The notes beneath the pieces were generated by a model. It saw only the letters and a list, made by a program, of their open reading frames with translations, was not told the DNA's origin and ran no database searches. Made by a program: the position numbers and the translations under genes. From Aurantiochytrium sp. KH105 (lineage: Eukaryota > Sar > Bigyra > Thraustochytrida > Thraustochytriidae): a stretch of 64,000 nucleotides of DNA. Position 1 is the stretch's first letter; each line of letters starts with the position of its first letter. Shown piece by piece: positions 30,832 through 39,321 of the stretch. Location of the stretch: contig BGKB01000064.1 in the NCBI GenBank assembly GCA_003116975.1, positions 186,001 through 250,000 on the forward strand, given 5' to 3'.

Positions 30832-31572
30832 ATGCAGCAGCATACCGACGAGGAGGACGAAGCCCCGCGCCGGAGCCTCTGCTCCGGCTTCATGCAATAC
30901 TTATTCCCCGACCCCGCAGGCGACGTGCAGGGGGAGCTGGAGCGCATCGACGCCACGCTCCGCCGCCTCCACGCCGAGGCCGCCAAGAACGAAGCCGCCA
31001 AGCGCACCCTGCGCGACTCTCTCCGGCGCCTCCGGGACCCCAAGACGCGGTTCGACGACGAGAGCATGACGCGCGACGCCGCCAACACCTCTTACAATCT
31101 GCGACTCGTCGGCCACCTGCGGGCCTCCAATGTGCTGGTGCAGCAGATCAAGTTCTTCGAGCGCACACGCGCCACGCTCCTCAACTCGCAGCTGGCGGAG
31201 CAAATGGCCGCCAATATCTCGGACCTGCGCGCGCGGGCCGGGACCCTCCGCATCGCCAACCCGGAGCAGCTCGCGCAGGAATTGTCTGAGATCGAGGACG
31301 TCAACGCCGACATGCGGGAGCTCAACGACCACATGGCCGACGCCATGCAGGTGAGCTCCTTCGCCGGCGTTGATTCGCACGAAGACGCGCGTCTCCTGGC
31401 CGAGTTCATGGCCGAGGTCGAGGAGGAGGGCGAGACGGAAGACGTCGCACAAGAACCCCCCCGCGCGCAGCACCGAGCAGCCGCCCCCAAGAACGCCCGC
31501 GTCCCGGAGACACGCGCCACAGCCCGCCACGAACCCGCAGGCGAGGAACCCGTTGGCATGCACGTGTACTAG
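30832..31572 (+). CDS. ESCRT-III (Snf7/CHMP4-like) protein
   Basis: ESCRT-III subunits polymerise into membrane-remodelling filaments that drive budding and scission. Seen: 246 aa. Hydrophobic start (CSGFMQYLFPDP) like the membrane-inserting N-terminus of Snf7. Basic helical hairpin about residues 30-110 (GELERIDATLRRLHAEAAKN; YNLRLVGHLRASN). Then the conserved-type stretch ELSEIEDVNADMRELNDHMA and an acidic helix DARLLAEFMAEVEEEGE like the autoinhibitory/MIM C-terminal segment of CHMP4. The Ala/Arg/Pro-rich tail is unusual. It starts 43 bp after the preceding gene. Homology is judged by pattern and order of helices; identity to host Snf7 is low by eye. It looks whole. Confidence 0.65.
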   Translation: MQQHTDEEDEAPRRSLCSGFMQYLFPDPAGDVQGELERIDATLRRLHAEAAKNEAAKRTLRDSLRRLRDPKTRFDDESMTRDAANTSYNLRLVGHLRASNVLVQQIKFFERTRATLLNSQLAEQMAANISDLRARAGTLRIANPEQLAQELSEIEDVNADMRELNDHMADAMQVSSFAGVDSHEDARLLAEFMAEVEEEGETEDVAQEPPRAQHRAAAPKNARVPETRATARHEPAGEEPVGMHVY

Positions 31573-31720
31573 CGGGCGTGCTCGCCGGGGAACCCCATCT
31601 CTCGTTTCACTTACAAAAGTCCCACAAGCCTCTCTTCTCTTTCTCTTTTTTTTTCTTGTGCAAACAAAAACAATCTTTTTACTCAACAAAAAAGGATAAT
31701 TCCCTATCGCACCCGGGCGG

Positions 31721-32137
31721 CTACTGTTGCCCTTGCTGCTGCGGAGCCGGCTGCGGGACTGCCTGCTCAATTTGAGACTTGTACATATTCAAAAGCCTCT
31801 GGTTATGCAAGTAAATCTGAATGAGCGGGTGATTGTCAGGAATGAGGTCAAACGTCTGTCCGTGCTCAAACCTCCAGGCCGCCGCTTCGCCCATGACATT
31901 GACGAGACTGTATTGTTCCTGCCCTTCCTCTCTGACCACGGGCCACAGCGTTTTCACGCGGATGTCGCCGATAGAGCGGCCATACATAGCCATGCGGTAC
32001 TCCGGGCCACCTGTGGTTCGGGCACGCTTCGCACCGGGCCGATCTCCAGGGTTGTCATCACCATGGCCTCGCTTGTCACCGGTTACCTGGTTCAGTAAGT
32101 TAATCACGAAACTACCGGCGCCGCCTAAAAAGCTCAT
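31721..32137 (-). CDS. Small island protein with hydrophobic N-terminus, unknown
   Basis: 138 aa from the ATG at 32137 (an upstream in-frame ATG at 32158 would add seven residues). MSFLGGAGSFVINLLNQVTG is amphipathic/hydrophobic, followed by a charged linker (GAKRARTTGG), a compact central part ending WRFEHGQTFDLIPDNHPLI, and a Gln/Pro-rich tail. Not recognised. It is convergent with the ESCRT-III-like gene, separated by 148 bp with T-rich and A-rich runs that may hold 3' processing signals. Confidence 0.5.
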   Translation of the reverse strand: MSFLGGAGSFVINLLNQVTGDKRGHGDDNPGDRPGAKRARTTGGPEYRMAMYGRSIGDIRVKTLWPVVREEGQEQYSLVNVMGEAAAWRFEHGQTFDLIPDNHPLIQIYLHNQRLLNMYKSQIEQAVPQPAPQQQGQQ

Positions 32138-32188
32138 CGTCGGAGAAGGATAACGCACGAACCGCGTCTTTCTTATTCACTGCCACCT

Positions 32189-32944
32189 TCACTCGCCCAG
32201 GCGACGCCGTCTCCACAAATATTGGGCTGAGTGCAACACCAGCATCTGGGTTAGCGTCGCCAATGATGACGACAGCGCATCTCCCACTTCGTCCGTCGTC
32301 ACACCAGATCCCATCGTACCAGCTGCCACCACACGCGCCGTAGGCGCTGCGATCATAACGGCTCGGACGAGATGACCAGCCGCGGGAGACGCGGCCCTGA
32401 CCCGGGACGCGTGATCACCAAATGCTTCAAGGAAAGTGCGCACTCTACCCCTGCGCCGTCCCCCATCGCCATTGCCATCCGCGCCCTGCTGCTGCGCTTC
32501 GTCGGCAGCCGCGTCCTGCTGCTGCCCTCCGTTGGCATCAGCATGGCCATGCGGCTGCTGATCTCCGTTGCCATCCGCGCCATGCTGCTGCGCTTCGTTG
32601 GCAGCAGCTGCATGCGGCTGCTGCGCTTCGTTGGCATCAGCATGGCCATGCGGCTGCGCTTCGTTGGCAGCAGCTGCATGCGGCTGCTGCGCTTCGTTGG
32701 CATCAGCATGGCCATGCGGCTGCGCTGCGTTGGCAGCAGCTGCATGCGGCCCCCCAGCTGCCGGGCCGGCCTGTGCAGGCGGCCGTTCATACACCTCGTT
32801 AAGTCTCGCACGCCCGCCCTTGAGGACGGCGTCGAAGCGCTTTGCAGAGTTCCCGGCACTCTCTGGAACAAGGGTTTTCAATTTCACATGGGTTTTCGCG
32901 TTCTCGATGTTCGTCCGTAAATTGTCCTTGTAATACTTAGACAT
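32189..32944 (-). CDS. Island protein with 22-residue Ala/His/Asn repeats
   Basis: 251 aa from the ATG at 32944 (MSKYYKDNLRTNIENAKTHV). A short basic N-terminal domain of about 55 residues is followed by near-perfect repeats of about 22 residues (AAAANEAQPHGHADANEAQQ), visible as 66-bp DNA repeats at about 32570-32750. The C-terminal part has hydrophobic stretches (LVRAVMIAAPTARVVAAGTM; LATLTQMLVLHSAQYL) and ends RRRRLGE, so it may associate with a membrane. Function unknown. Confidence 0.5.
   Translation of the reverse strand: MSKYYKDNLRTNIENAKTHVKLKTLVPESAGNSAKRFDAVLKGGRARLNEVYERPPAQAGPAAGGPHAAAANAAQPHGHADANEAQQPHAAAANEAQPHGHADANEAQQPHAAAANEAQQHGADGNGDQQPHGHADANGGQQQDAAADEAQQQGADGNGDGGRRRGRVRTFLEAFGDHASRVRAASPAAGHLVRAVMIAAPTARVVAAGTMGSGVTTDEVGDALSSSLATLTQMLVLHSAQYLWRRRRLGE
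32570..32750. repeat. 66-bp tandem repeats in coding sequence
   Basis: Direct repeats of the CATGCGGCTGCTGCGCTTCG type with GTTGGCATCAGCATGGCC between them. They encode the Ala/His/Asn repeats of the overlapping minus-strand gene. Confidence 0.85.
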
Positions 32945-33115
32945 AGCGGCAGTGCGAGATAATGTAATTCGAGACGCCCGTCTGCACACGCTAGATGTGC
33001 ACGCGGTGGCACTGGTTAGCAGTTTGTCTGCATTTATGAATACCCGCGTTGAGAGTTATTGAAAAAAAAAACAAGTGGACAGGGCTCTAAATAACAGAGA
33101 AAGGAGCAATTGTCA

Positions 33116-33868
33116 CTATTGGTCTCCTTCGTCACCGCTTCCATTATCAGATGGAACGTACGAATCGCCCGATTCATCCCCACCCTCTTCTCCGCTATCA
33201 TCGATAAATTCATCATCTGAAGCGTTCGGGTGCTCGTCTACCGATCTCGCCTCCGAGTGGAGGGATTCGCCCTCCTCGTCACTCGTCTCAGCGTCGCCCG
33301 GCAGGTTGGGATCAACGGCGACGCCGGCGGCTTCTCCCTCATCGACATTGTCGTTCCCCGCCTGATTGGCCTCAGGCGCCGCACCTGCGGCATTGTTGTT
33401 CTCCGCCTGATTGACCTCAGGCGCTGCACCTGCGACATTGTTGTTCTCCGCCTGATTGACCGCAGGCGCTGCACCTGCGGCATTGTTTACTTCCTGGCGG
33501 GCCTCCGGCGCTGCGTCGACGGCTTGCGGCTGCGCCCCGCCTGGAGCGTTGGCATTGTTTAACACCCCGGCGAGTGGCGGCGGGCCCGCCGGAGGACGAG
33601 GCGCACGCCTCGGCTGGATAAAAAGATGGCGGTTGTTGCCATCACAGCCACTCGCTGGGCGGGTTCGGGCCTCTGACATGGCATCCAAGAAGCGAGCGGC
33701 GTCGTCCATGATTTCCCGAAAGACGGCGACGTCTTCGGTTACATTTCCCACTCGGCGCATCTCCCGACGATTTGTGACACCTACGAGAGGACGACCAAGA
33801 CCGGGCTGGGACAAGACCAAGGAAGGGGTTCCACCGTCGATGGTTGCAGTGTTGATAATTACGACCAT
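33116..33868 (-). CDS. Island tail protein 1: shared N-terminal domain plus acidic repeat tail
   Basis: 250 aa from the ATG at 33868. Residues 1-80 form a folded-looking domain (MVVIINTATIDGGTPSLVLS ... VGNVTEDVAVFREIMDDAAR) that is paralogous to the start of the gene at 33984-35699. Both share the VGNVT motif, the FLxAM helix and an ARxRP.(S/A)G end. After a Pro-rich linker come three 15-residue repeats (AGAAPEVNQAENNNA) and a strongly acidic C-terminus (DDEFIDDSGEEGGDESGD). Function unknown. The domain-plus-disordered-tail layout is typical of structural or tegument-like proteins of large DNA viruses, but this is only an analogy. Confidence 0.5.
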   Translation of the reverse strand: MVVIINTATIDGGTPSLVLSQPGLGRPLVGVTNRREMRRVGNVTEDVAVFREIMDDAARFLDAMSEARTRPASGCDGNNRHLFIQPRRAPRPPAGPPPLAGVLNNANAPGGAQPQAVDAAPEARQEVNNAAGAAPAVNQAENNNVAGAAPEVNQAENNNAAGAAPEANQAGNDNVDEGEAAGVAVDPNLPGDAETSDEEGESLHSEARSVDEHPNASDDEFIDDSGEEGGDESGDSYVPSDNGSGDEGDQ

Positions 33869-33983
33869 CGTGAAAACGCCGGGAAAAAAAAAGAGAATAC
33901 AAGGCAACAACAACCCCCGCCCTGCGGCGCGTTGAAGTTAATAAATGGTTTACAATTGGATGTTGTTTCCGAGTGCGTACCGA

Positions 33984-35699
33984 TCAGGGATACCCGGGGG
34001 GCGGCGGGGCATCATCGGCCCACGAGGGAGGAGCAGGCGGCAGGGCCGATGCATGTCCTCCCGCCGGTGGCAAGGCCGGCGGCGCAGGGGTTGCCGGCTG
34101 CGGTGCAGGTTCCGTCGCTTGAGCCACCCGTGGCGATCCCTGTGCAGTCGCATGTGACGCATTTCCTTCCACCCGAGCCGCCGGTGGCAAGGCCGGCGGC
34201 GCAGGAGGGGCTGGCTGTGGGGCAGCTTGTGATGCCCGCGGTGCAGGTACCGCCGATTGAGCCGCCGGTGGCAGGGCCGGCGGTTCGTTCGAAGGGGCCA
34301 CTGGCGCTGCGGGCAGGGAAAGTTGATCAAAGCCTCTAATACCCCTGACAGCACCATGTGCGAGGCCGGGGTTGTCCGCGCTCGCGACGGCAAGCACCCG
34401 GAGGAAGGCGATGATGCTGCGAATATCCGCTGTGAGTTCATCGTCGTCATGAACCTTAGCCGTCGGGTCCGACAATCCCAAAGCACTTTCCAAGAAATTA
34501 GCCCTCACTCCCGCGAACGTACGCATTCGATTGAGTTGTACAGAATTCGACTCGCCCATCAGACGCACAAGCTCGTCAGAAAGCGCTCTCCGACGGTTGT
34601 CGAAGTACTGATGATACGAGGAGATAACGCGAGATTCAAGTCTATCTCGAAGAAGCGGAACGAGGAAACCATCCAGTGCAAGCTCTATGCACATATCGCC
34701 TATGAAGAACCCGCGCCAGTAGGCCTTTTTTCGAGCGGTCGTATTGAAGAGTTGGCCTATCTGCTTGCTCAGCTGGAGCATGTCCATGTTTCTCTTAAAA
34801 AATGTGGAGAACTCCCCTTTCATAAGGGTTTGCATTCCGTGAGTCGTTGGCGGTGATGCCTCTGCGTTTTCCCGTTCAGCACCTTGTTCTTGTTTGACGG
34901 GCGTTTTTCTCTGACCCTCTAACCGCTCCAATGCAGCATTGATATTCGTAATGGGTGATCGTCCCTTCTTCTTCCCCGTATCCGGATTCTGCGCTGCGGG
35001 GGACGTCCGCTGGACACCGAGATGCAGCCCCGAACGGGTCTGACGTGGGCCCGATGATGCGGGCTCGGGTCGTGGCTGCTGTACCGGCCCACTGCTTCGC
35101 GTATGCATTGCAGACCCCCTGCGCCAGCGGGGTTGCGGGGTGCGGAATGTGACGGTCTGCGTTTTTCTCTTGGTGGCAGTGGTCGCGCTGTCACCGACAG
35201 TAGTACTCGTGCTGCTCGAGGAGGAGGCATTGGAGCGGCGAGACTCCCCACCAACAGTGCTCGCGTCGGGCGCGCTGACACTCGTGCTGCCCGAGGAGGA
35301 GGCATTTGAGCGACGAGACTCCCCACCAACAGTGCTCGCGCCGGTATCACTCGTCACACCGCCCCCATGGACTGTCGCACCGCGTGCGACCGCGCCTGTT
35401 CCTGGCGCCGGGTGGCTGCGCGGAGGAGGACCGCCGCCCCCGCCACCGGGAAACCCCCCTCCACCCGCGAGAGGCCGGCCCCGGGCATCATCCATCGCCC
35501 GCAGGAAGGCATCAATATCGGCCTCGCAGGCCTGTAGAAGACCCGCCGTCACGTTTCCTACCACGTCGACGACTTGAATCTGCGAGAAAAAGCCGCTGTT
35601 CGCCCAGTCGGGCGCATTATCTAAGCCCCGTGCTTCGAGTAGAATAGACTCCTGCCCGGACCGATTGATATTTATCTTGTTGACCCCAATCGAAGCCAT
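33984..35699 (-). CDS. Island tail protein 2: shared N-terminal domain, helical core, Pro-rich tail ending in PPxY
   Basis: 571 aa from the ATG at 35699. Residues 1-80 (MASIGVNKININRSGQESIL ... VVGNVTAGLL ... FLRAMDDARGRPLAGG) match the N-terminal domain of the neighbouring 33116-33868 gene. Then follow Gly/Pro-rich and Ser-rich linkers, a helical core at about residues 290-430 (MLQLSKQIGQLFNTTARKKA; YWRGFFIGDMCIELALDGFL; later NRMRTFAGVRANFLESALGL), and a long Ala/Pro tail ending WADDAPPPPGYP. PPGY is a PPxY motif, known to bind WW domains of NEDD4-type ligases and used as a budding motif by several enveloped viruses. No named family. Confidence 0.5.
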   Translation of the reverse strand: MASIGVNKININRSGQESILLEARGLDNAPDWANSGFFSQIQVVDVVGNVTAGLLQACEADIDAFLRAMDDARGRPLAGGGGFPGGGGGGPPPRSHPAPGTGAVARGATVHGGGVTSDTGASTVGGESRRSNASSSGSTSVSAPDASTVGGESRRSNASSSSSTSTTVGDSATTATKRKTQTVTFRTPQPRWRRGSAMHTRSSGPVQQPRPEPASSGPRQTRSGLHLGVQRTSPAAQNPDTGKKKGRSPITNINAALERLEGQRKTPVKQEQGAERENAEASPPTTHGMQTLMKGEFSTFFKRNMDMLQLSKQIGQLFNTTARKKAYWRGFFIGDMCIELALDGFLVPLLRDRLESRVISSYHQYFDNRRRALSDELVRLMGESNSVQLNRMRTFAGVRANFLESALGLSDPTAKVHDDDELTADIRSIIAFLRVLAVASADNPGLAHGAVRGIRGFDQLSLPAAPVAPSNEPPALPPAAQSAVPAPRASQAAPQPAPPAPPALPPAARVEGNASHATAQGSPRVAQATEPAPQPATPAPPALPPAGGHASALPPAPPSWADDAPPPPGYP

Positions 35700-35834
35700 G
35701 GTCTCGAAGTTCACAGGCGCTTCGACAAACTACACATACATGGGACAGGTATACATTACCGACGAGCAAAGGCGCCCCTGTCTCCCCCAGGCTACCAGTC
35801 GGCGAGGATACGAGGAGCGGCACTGTGTTGCAAA

Positions 35835-36470
35835 ATGAACGGCGAGGACCTGCAGCAGGAGGAGGCGAAGCGGCGGCGGCTCGCCGCCGAGCTGAGGGTC
35901 GCCGCCGCGGCCCACGACGCGGCCGGCACCTTCGACGAAGACACGGACATGGGAGACGACGGCGAGAACGACGGCGCGGCGGTGATGCTCCCCATGACGT
36001 ACGAACAGCTGACGGAGGTCAAGTTCAAGGAGACCTGCTTCGCGTGCAAGTACATCAACGCCGGTTCGATGCGCGAGAACCCGGAGTTCGTGACGCTCAT
36101 GAAGCTGTACACGGAGAACGCCGAGGCGGTGAGCCAGCCGGCGCTGTTCCGCCTGGTCAAGGCTCACTTCGACCGCCACTGCCGCCCCATCGTGCGGGAG
36201 GAGTGGACGCTGCCGTGCATCGAGGAGCACTTCACCGTGCACACCAACTACCCCACGGACGAGATCCTCAAGCAGCTCAAGGTGCTCACGTCGATCCGCA
36301 ACAACATGATCTCCACGGCGCTGCTGCGCAACGTGCGCAACAACGCGGTCGAGCCGCTCAACAACAACATCAAGAACCTGGTCATCATCCAAAAGGAGAT
36401 CCGCGAGCTGATGCTGGCCAAGAAGAAAATCAGCACCATGCTGGGCTACAGCGAGATCCTCGACTACTGA
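35835..36470 (+). CDS. Island Cys/His protein, possible zinc-binding regulator
   Basis: 211 aa, not recognised. The charged N-terminus is followed by an acidic patch (residues 33-47), then a possible zinc site: C68-x2-C71 (KETCFACKY) and H111/H115/C116 (KAHFDRHCRP). A helical C-terminal half follows (residues 135-205: DEILKQLKVLTSIRNNMIST; NNNIKNLVIIQKEIRELMLA) and ends LGYSEILDY. It is divergent from the PPxY-tail gene (135 bp between ATGs) and convergent with the nuclease-kinase gene. A DNA- or RNA-binding role would be a guess. Confidence 0.5.
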   Translation: MNGEDLQQEEAKRRRLAAELRVAAAAHDAAGTFDEDTDMGDDGENDGAAVMLPMTYEQLTEVKFKETCFACKYINAGSMRENPEFVTLMKLYTENAEAVSQPALFRLVKAHFDRHCRPIVREEWTLPCIEEHFTVHTNYPTDEILKQLKVLTSIRNNMISTALLRNVRNNAVEPLNNNIKNLVIIQKEIRELMLAKKKISTMLGYSEILDY

Positions 36471-36635
36471 CAACGTTGCGCACAAGAGAGCGGCGAAAGG
36501 CGATGAGGGAGGCCCGGTCGCATGGAAAAACAAAACAACAAAAGAATAAATGTCAATCGATTTGGGTCGTTTTGATCTCCGCCTCGAACCTTCTTCCACC
36601 CCCCCCCTTGGTCGTAATTCCACAGCATCCTTCCT

Positions 36636-38852
36636 CTATGCCAGGTCGCGGGAGCTCGAAGAAGCCTGCTGCTGAGACTGAAACTGCGAGGAGGCGTCCG
36701 CCGGCGGTAGCCCGAGACATTCCCGGAGCTCGGCCACCTCGGCCGCGGCGGCGCGTTTCGCCCCAGAGGACTTTGCCCGCACGAGCTCGGCGCGAGCAAA
36801 GTCGATCACACGCACGGCGCCCGTGTCGGGGCAGAGCACAAAGTTGCGCAGCGCCACGTCGCCGTGCAGACAGCCGGCCGCGTGCACGCGAGCGAGGGCC
36901 GCGAGGGCCCGGGCCTGCACCTCCTTGTCGAGCGGCGCCTCGAGCTGGTCCAAGCTCGTGCCCACATCCAAGGTGATGACCGCGTGCCAGCCGCCGTCGT
37001 CCTCGCTCATGAGCGCGCCGCCGTAGACCAGAGGCGGCACCGTCGACCCTTGCAGAGCAAAGAGCGCCGCGTAGACGTTCGTCTCGCGAGCCACCGCATC
37101 GACAGCCTCGGCGGCGGTGAGGCCGTCCGACGTGCCCGCCACGGGCGTCTTGATGATAAAGTCGAGCCCGTCGGGTCGTCGCAGCCGCAGCACGCTCGAG
37201 GCCGCAGACTCCCGCACGCGCTCGTAGGCCTTGTCGTACGGCACCGGCAGCAGGTCCGCCATGGCAGAGCGGTGGAGCGGGAGCAGACCGCCCGGCCCGC
37301 CGGACGCCGCGTTACCGCGCTTGATGTTGGCAAAGTAATCATAGGTATCCCGCTCGTAGGGCGTCCCCGCGCCGCGCTCCAGATTCGTGGCGCCCAGCTG
37401 GGCGCGCCACTTGTTGCTGACGTGCTGCCCCAGCGGGGAATCGTGCGCGGGGAATTGGTCCCGCGCGGCGTCTCCCGCCCGCAAGGCGTGCAGGAGCGCG
37501 GTCAAGTAGCCAATGTGTACGGATTCCATGTCACCAGCCGTGCTCTCATAGGGCCTCGACACCAGCAGCCCGGCGGGTTGCTCCGCGCCCGGGCGATCAT
37601 CGTCGTCGCGCTTGAGAAACCACGTGAACTCCGTCGTGCTAATGGCGCCGTAGCGCAGCCCGAGGGCGATCATGTACCCGTAAGCCTGCTCCAGGACCTT
37701 TCTCACGCCCAACTGGCTGTTCCCAGTGACCCATACGGACGTTCGCCCGGCGATGGGACCAATCCTGCCGGGAAACACCGCGGGGCTCTTGTGCTCATGC
37801 ACGAGCAGGGGCTGCCTTTCGTCATCCTCGCCCACGAGCCAGAGCTGGTCGGGCCGAGCGCCCACGACCGTGATGTACTCGAACTTTAGCGATACCTTGA
37901 CGTCGTCGAAGGGCTTGCTGCGGTGCCAAAAGACGTTTCGCAGTAGAGGGTCGCCCGAGCGCGCGTACATGAGCATGGCACAGCCCGCCTCGCTCTCCGA
38001 GGCGTCCAGTTCGCCTTCCGTGAGAAAGGCGCCCGCGTCAATTGACAGCTTGTGGCCGATTAAACCGCCAATTTCTTCCTCGCTCATGGCGAAATCCGCC
38101 CAATGGCCGAGGCGCTGAATTGCCAGTTGCCATGTGCGGCCCCGGTCGGACGCCGACGCGGCCTGGTTCACGACCTTAACGCACATGGCGCGCCCAAGAA
38201 CTTCAATCCACGGCAGCTCATTTCGTCGCATTAGGTCTCTTGTCTCCTTCATTTCACGCCGCAGTTCATCCCCGGGGCTGGTCCCTACGGTGCTACCACT
38301 TGCCGCGGAGCCCGCGCGGCTCCGCCGTCTCGTCCTTGCCCGCAACCAGCCCCTTGCATCGAGGCTATTTTCAATGACGTCAATTTCGGCCAGAATTGCC
38401 TCACGCTTCGCTTCTTTTCCGGCAAGTTTGCGCGCTCGTTCGCCGGCCGATAGGCCAGGGTCCTCGCGGATAGCATCTATGTCACCTTGCAAGGAAACGA
38501 AATTCTGCAGCGCTTCGGCGTGTTCACCAGTCATCCTTTTATACTCCCGATTCTCCGCCTTCAACTCATCATACTTCCCCTCCAGCACTGCTGTCGCCTT
38601 GTCGCGGGCGATGCGTTGGTCCCTGCTGGCTAAAAAGGCCTTATTGGAAAAGGCCCGTTCGGTATCAGCGCCAACGAGTCCGCTCAAGGTTGTCTCCCGG
38701 TTTTTTATTAAGTACAGATTGAATTCTTGCACGCTTTCATCGCTAAAGAAATTGACATGCCCGGGCTCGAGCGCTCTGAAGACCGAGTCCGGCCACTTCG
38801 CGTAGTCGGTCTCGTCCATGGGCAAGGTGACCAAGGGCGTCTCGGTCGACAT
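36636..38852 (-). CDS. PD-(D/E)XK nuclease-like plus protein kinase-like protein (Crinkler architecture)
   Basis: 738 aa, looks whole. Residues 60-170 are charged and coiled. Residues about 310-415 resemble a restriction-endonuclease fold: Asp335 in ARPDQLWLV, then Glu353-x-Lys355 in LLVHEHKSP, and QAYGYMIALGLRYGAISTTE. Residues about 540-710 are kinase-like: Lys568 (FIIKTP), Glu590, the loop HGDVALRN (Asp665, Asn670) and VIDFARAE with Asp684 in the DFG position; the usual Gly is Ala. This nuclease-then-kinase order is known from Crinkler-type proteins, which occur as secreted effectors in oomycetes and as endogenous genes in many protists. No signal peptide is seen here, so an intracellular role is likely. 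Low-complexity Gln/Ser C-terminus. Confidence 0.65.
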   Translation of the reverse strand: MSTETPLVTLPMDETDYAKWPDSVFRALEPGHVNFFSDESVQEFNLYLIKNRETTLSGLVGADTERAFSNKAFLASRDQRIARDKATAVLEGKYDELKAENREYKRMTGEHAEALQNFVSLQGDIDAIREDPGLSAGERARKLAGKEAKREAILAEIDVIENSLDARGWLRARTRRRSRAGSAASGSTVGTSPGDELRREMKETRDLMRRNELPWIEVLGRAMCVKVVNQAASASDRGRTWQLAIQRLGHWADFAMSEEEIGGLIGHKLSIDAGAFLTEGELDASESEAGCAMLMYARSGDPLLRNVFWHRSKPFDDVKVSLKFEYITVVGARPDQLWLVGEDDERQPLLVHEHKSPAVFPGRIGPIAGRTSVWVTGNSQLGVRKVLEQAYGYMIALGLRYGAISTTEFTWFLKRDDDDRPGAEQPAGLLVSRPYESTAGDMESVHIGYLTALLHALRAGDAARDQFPAHDSPLGQHVSNKWRAQLGATNLERGAGTPYERDTYDYFANIKRGNAASGGPGGLLPLHRSAMADLLPVPYDKAYERVRESAASSVLRLRRPDGLDFIIKTPVAGTSDGLTAAEAVDAVARETNVYAALFALQGSTVPPLVYGGALMSEDDGGWHAVITLDVGTSLDQLEAPLDKEVQARALAALARVHAAGCLHGDVALRNFVLCPDTGAVRVIDFARAELVRAKSSGAKRAAAAEVAELRECLGLPPADASSQFQSQQQASSSSRDLA

Positions 38853-39321
38853 GATTGATCACAATCGAGCGCAGCCCCGCGGCCCGCCACTCGCTGGTAG
38901 GGTAGGGCGGCAGAGCGGTCGCAGCCAAGCGCGGCCCCGTCGCGCCCCGCTCGTTGCAGTACTGCCTGCCTGCACGCTGTGGCAGCTGCAGCCCGCGAGC
39001 GAGCTTCGGCACAAGAGAGCAGCACATGGATTAAAAAAAAAGAACAAGGGCCATCGACCTATTCTACAGCCCTACTCATCGCATCATCCAGGTAAAGTTC
39101 GCACACGTGCGTCGATGCACACGTTAAATTCAAGCAAACAAGACCACGAAAGTCCCTAACATTCATTACAGTAACCTTAACTCTTTGTCTTGTGGGAAAA
39201 AAAAAGCACACGAACCCAAGAGGAAGGTATTGTGCGAGAACTCCACAAGAATAAAGAAAACAAACAGAAGAAAGAATATTTACATTGGATCTCGATCTCG
39301 TAGAGTGGCACCACCCTGCCA
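38853..39321. other. Island spacer
   Basis: 469 bp between the nuclease-kinase start and the stop of the second ESCRT-III-like gene. AT-rich, A-run-containing sequence at about 39030-39290 probably holds the 3' end of the latter. No gene supported. Confidence 0.4.
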
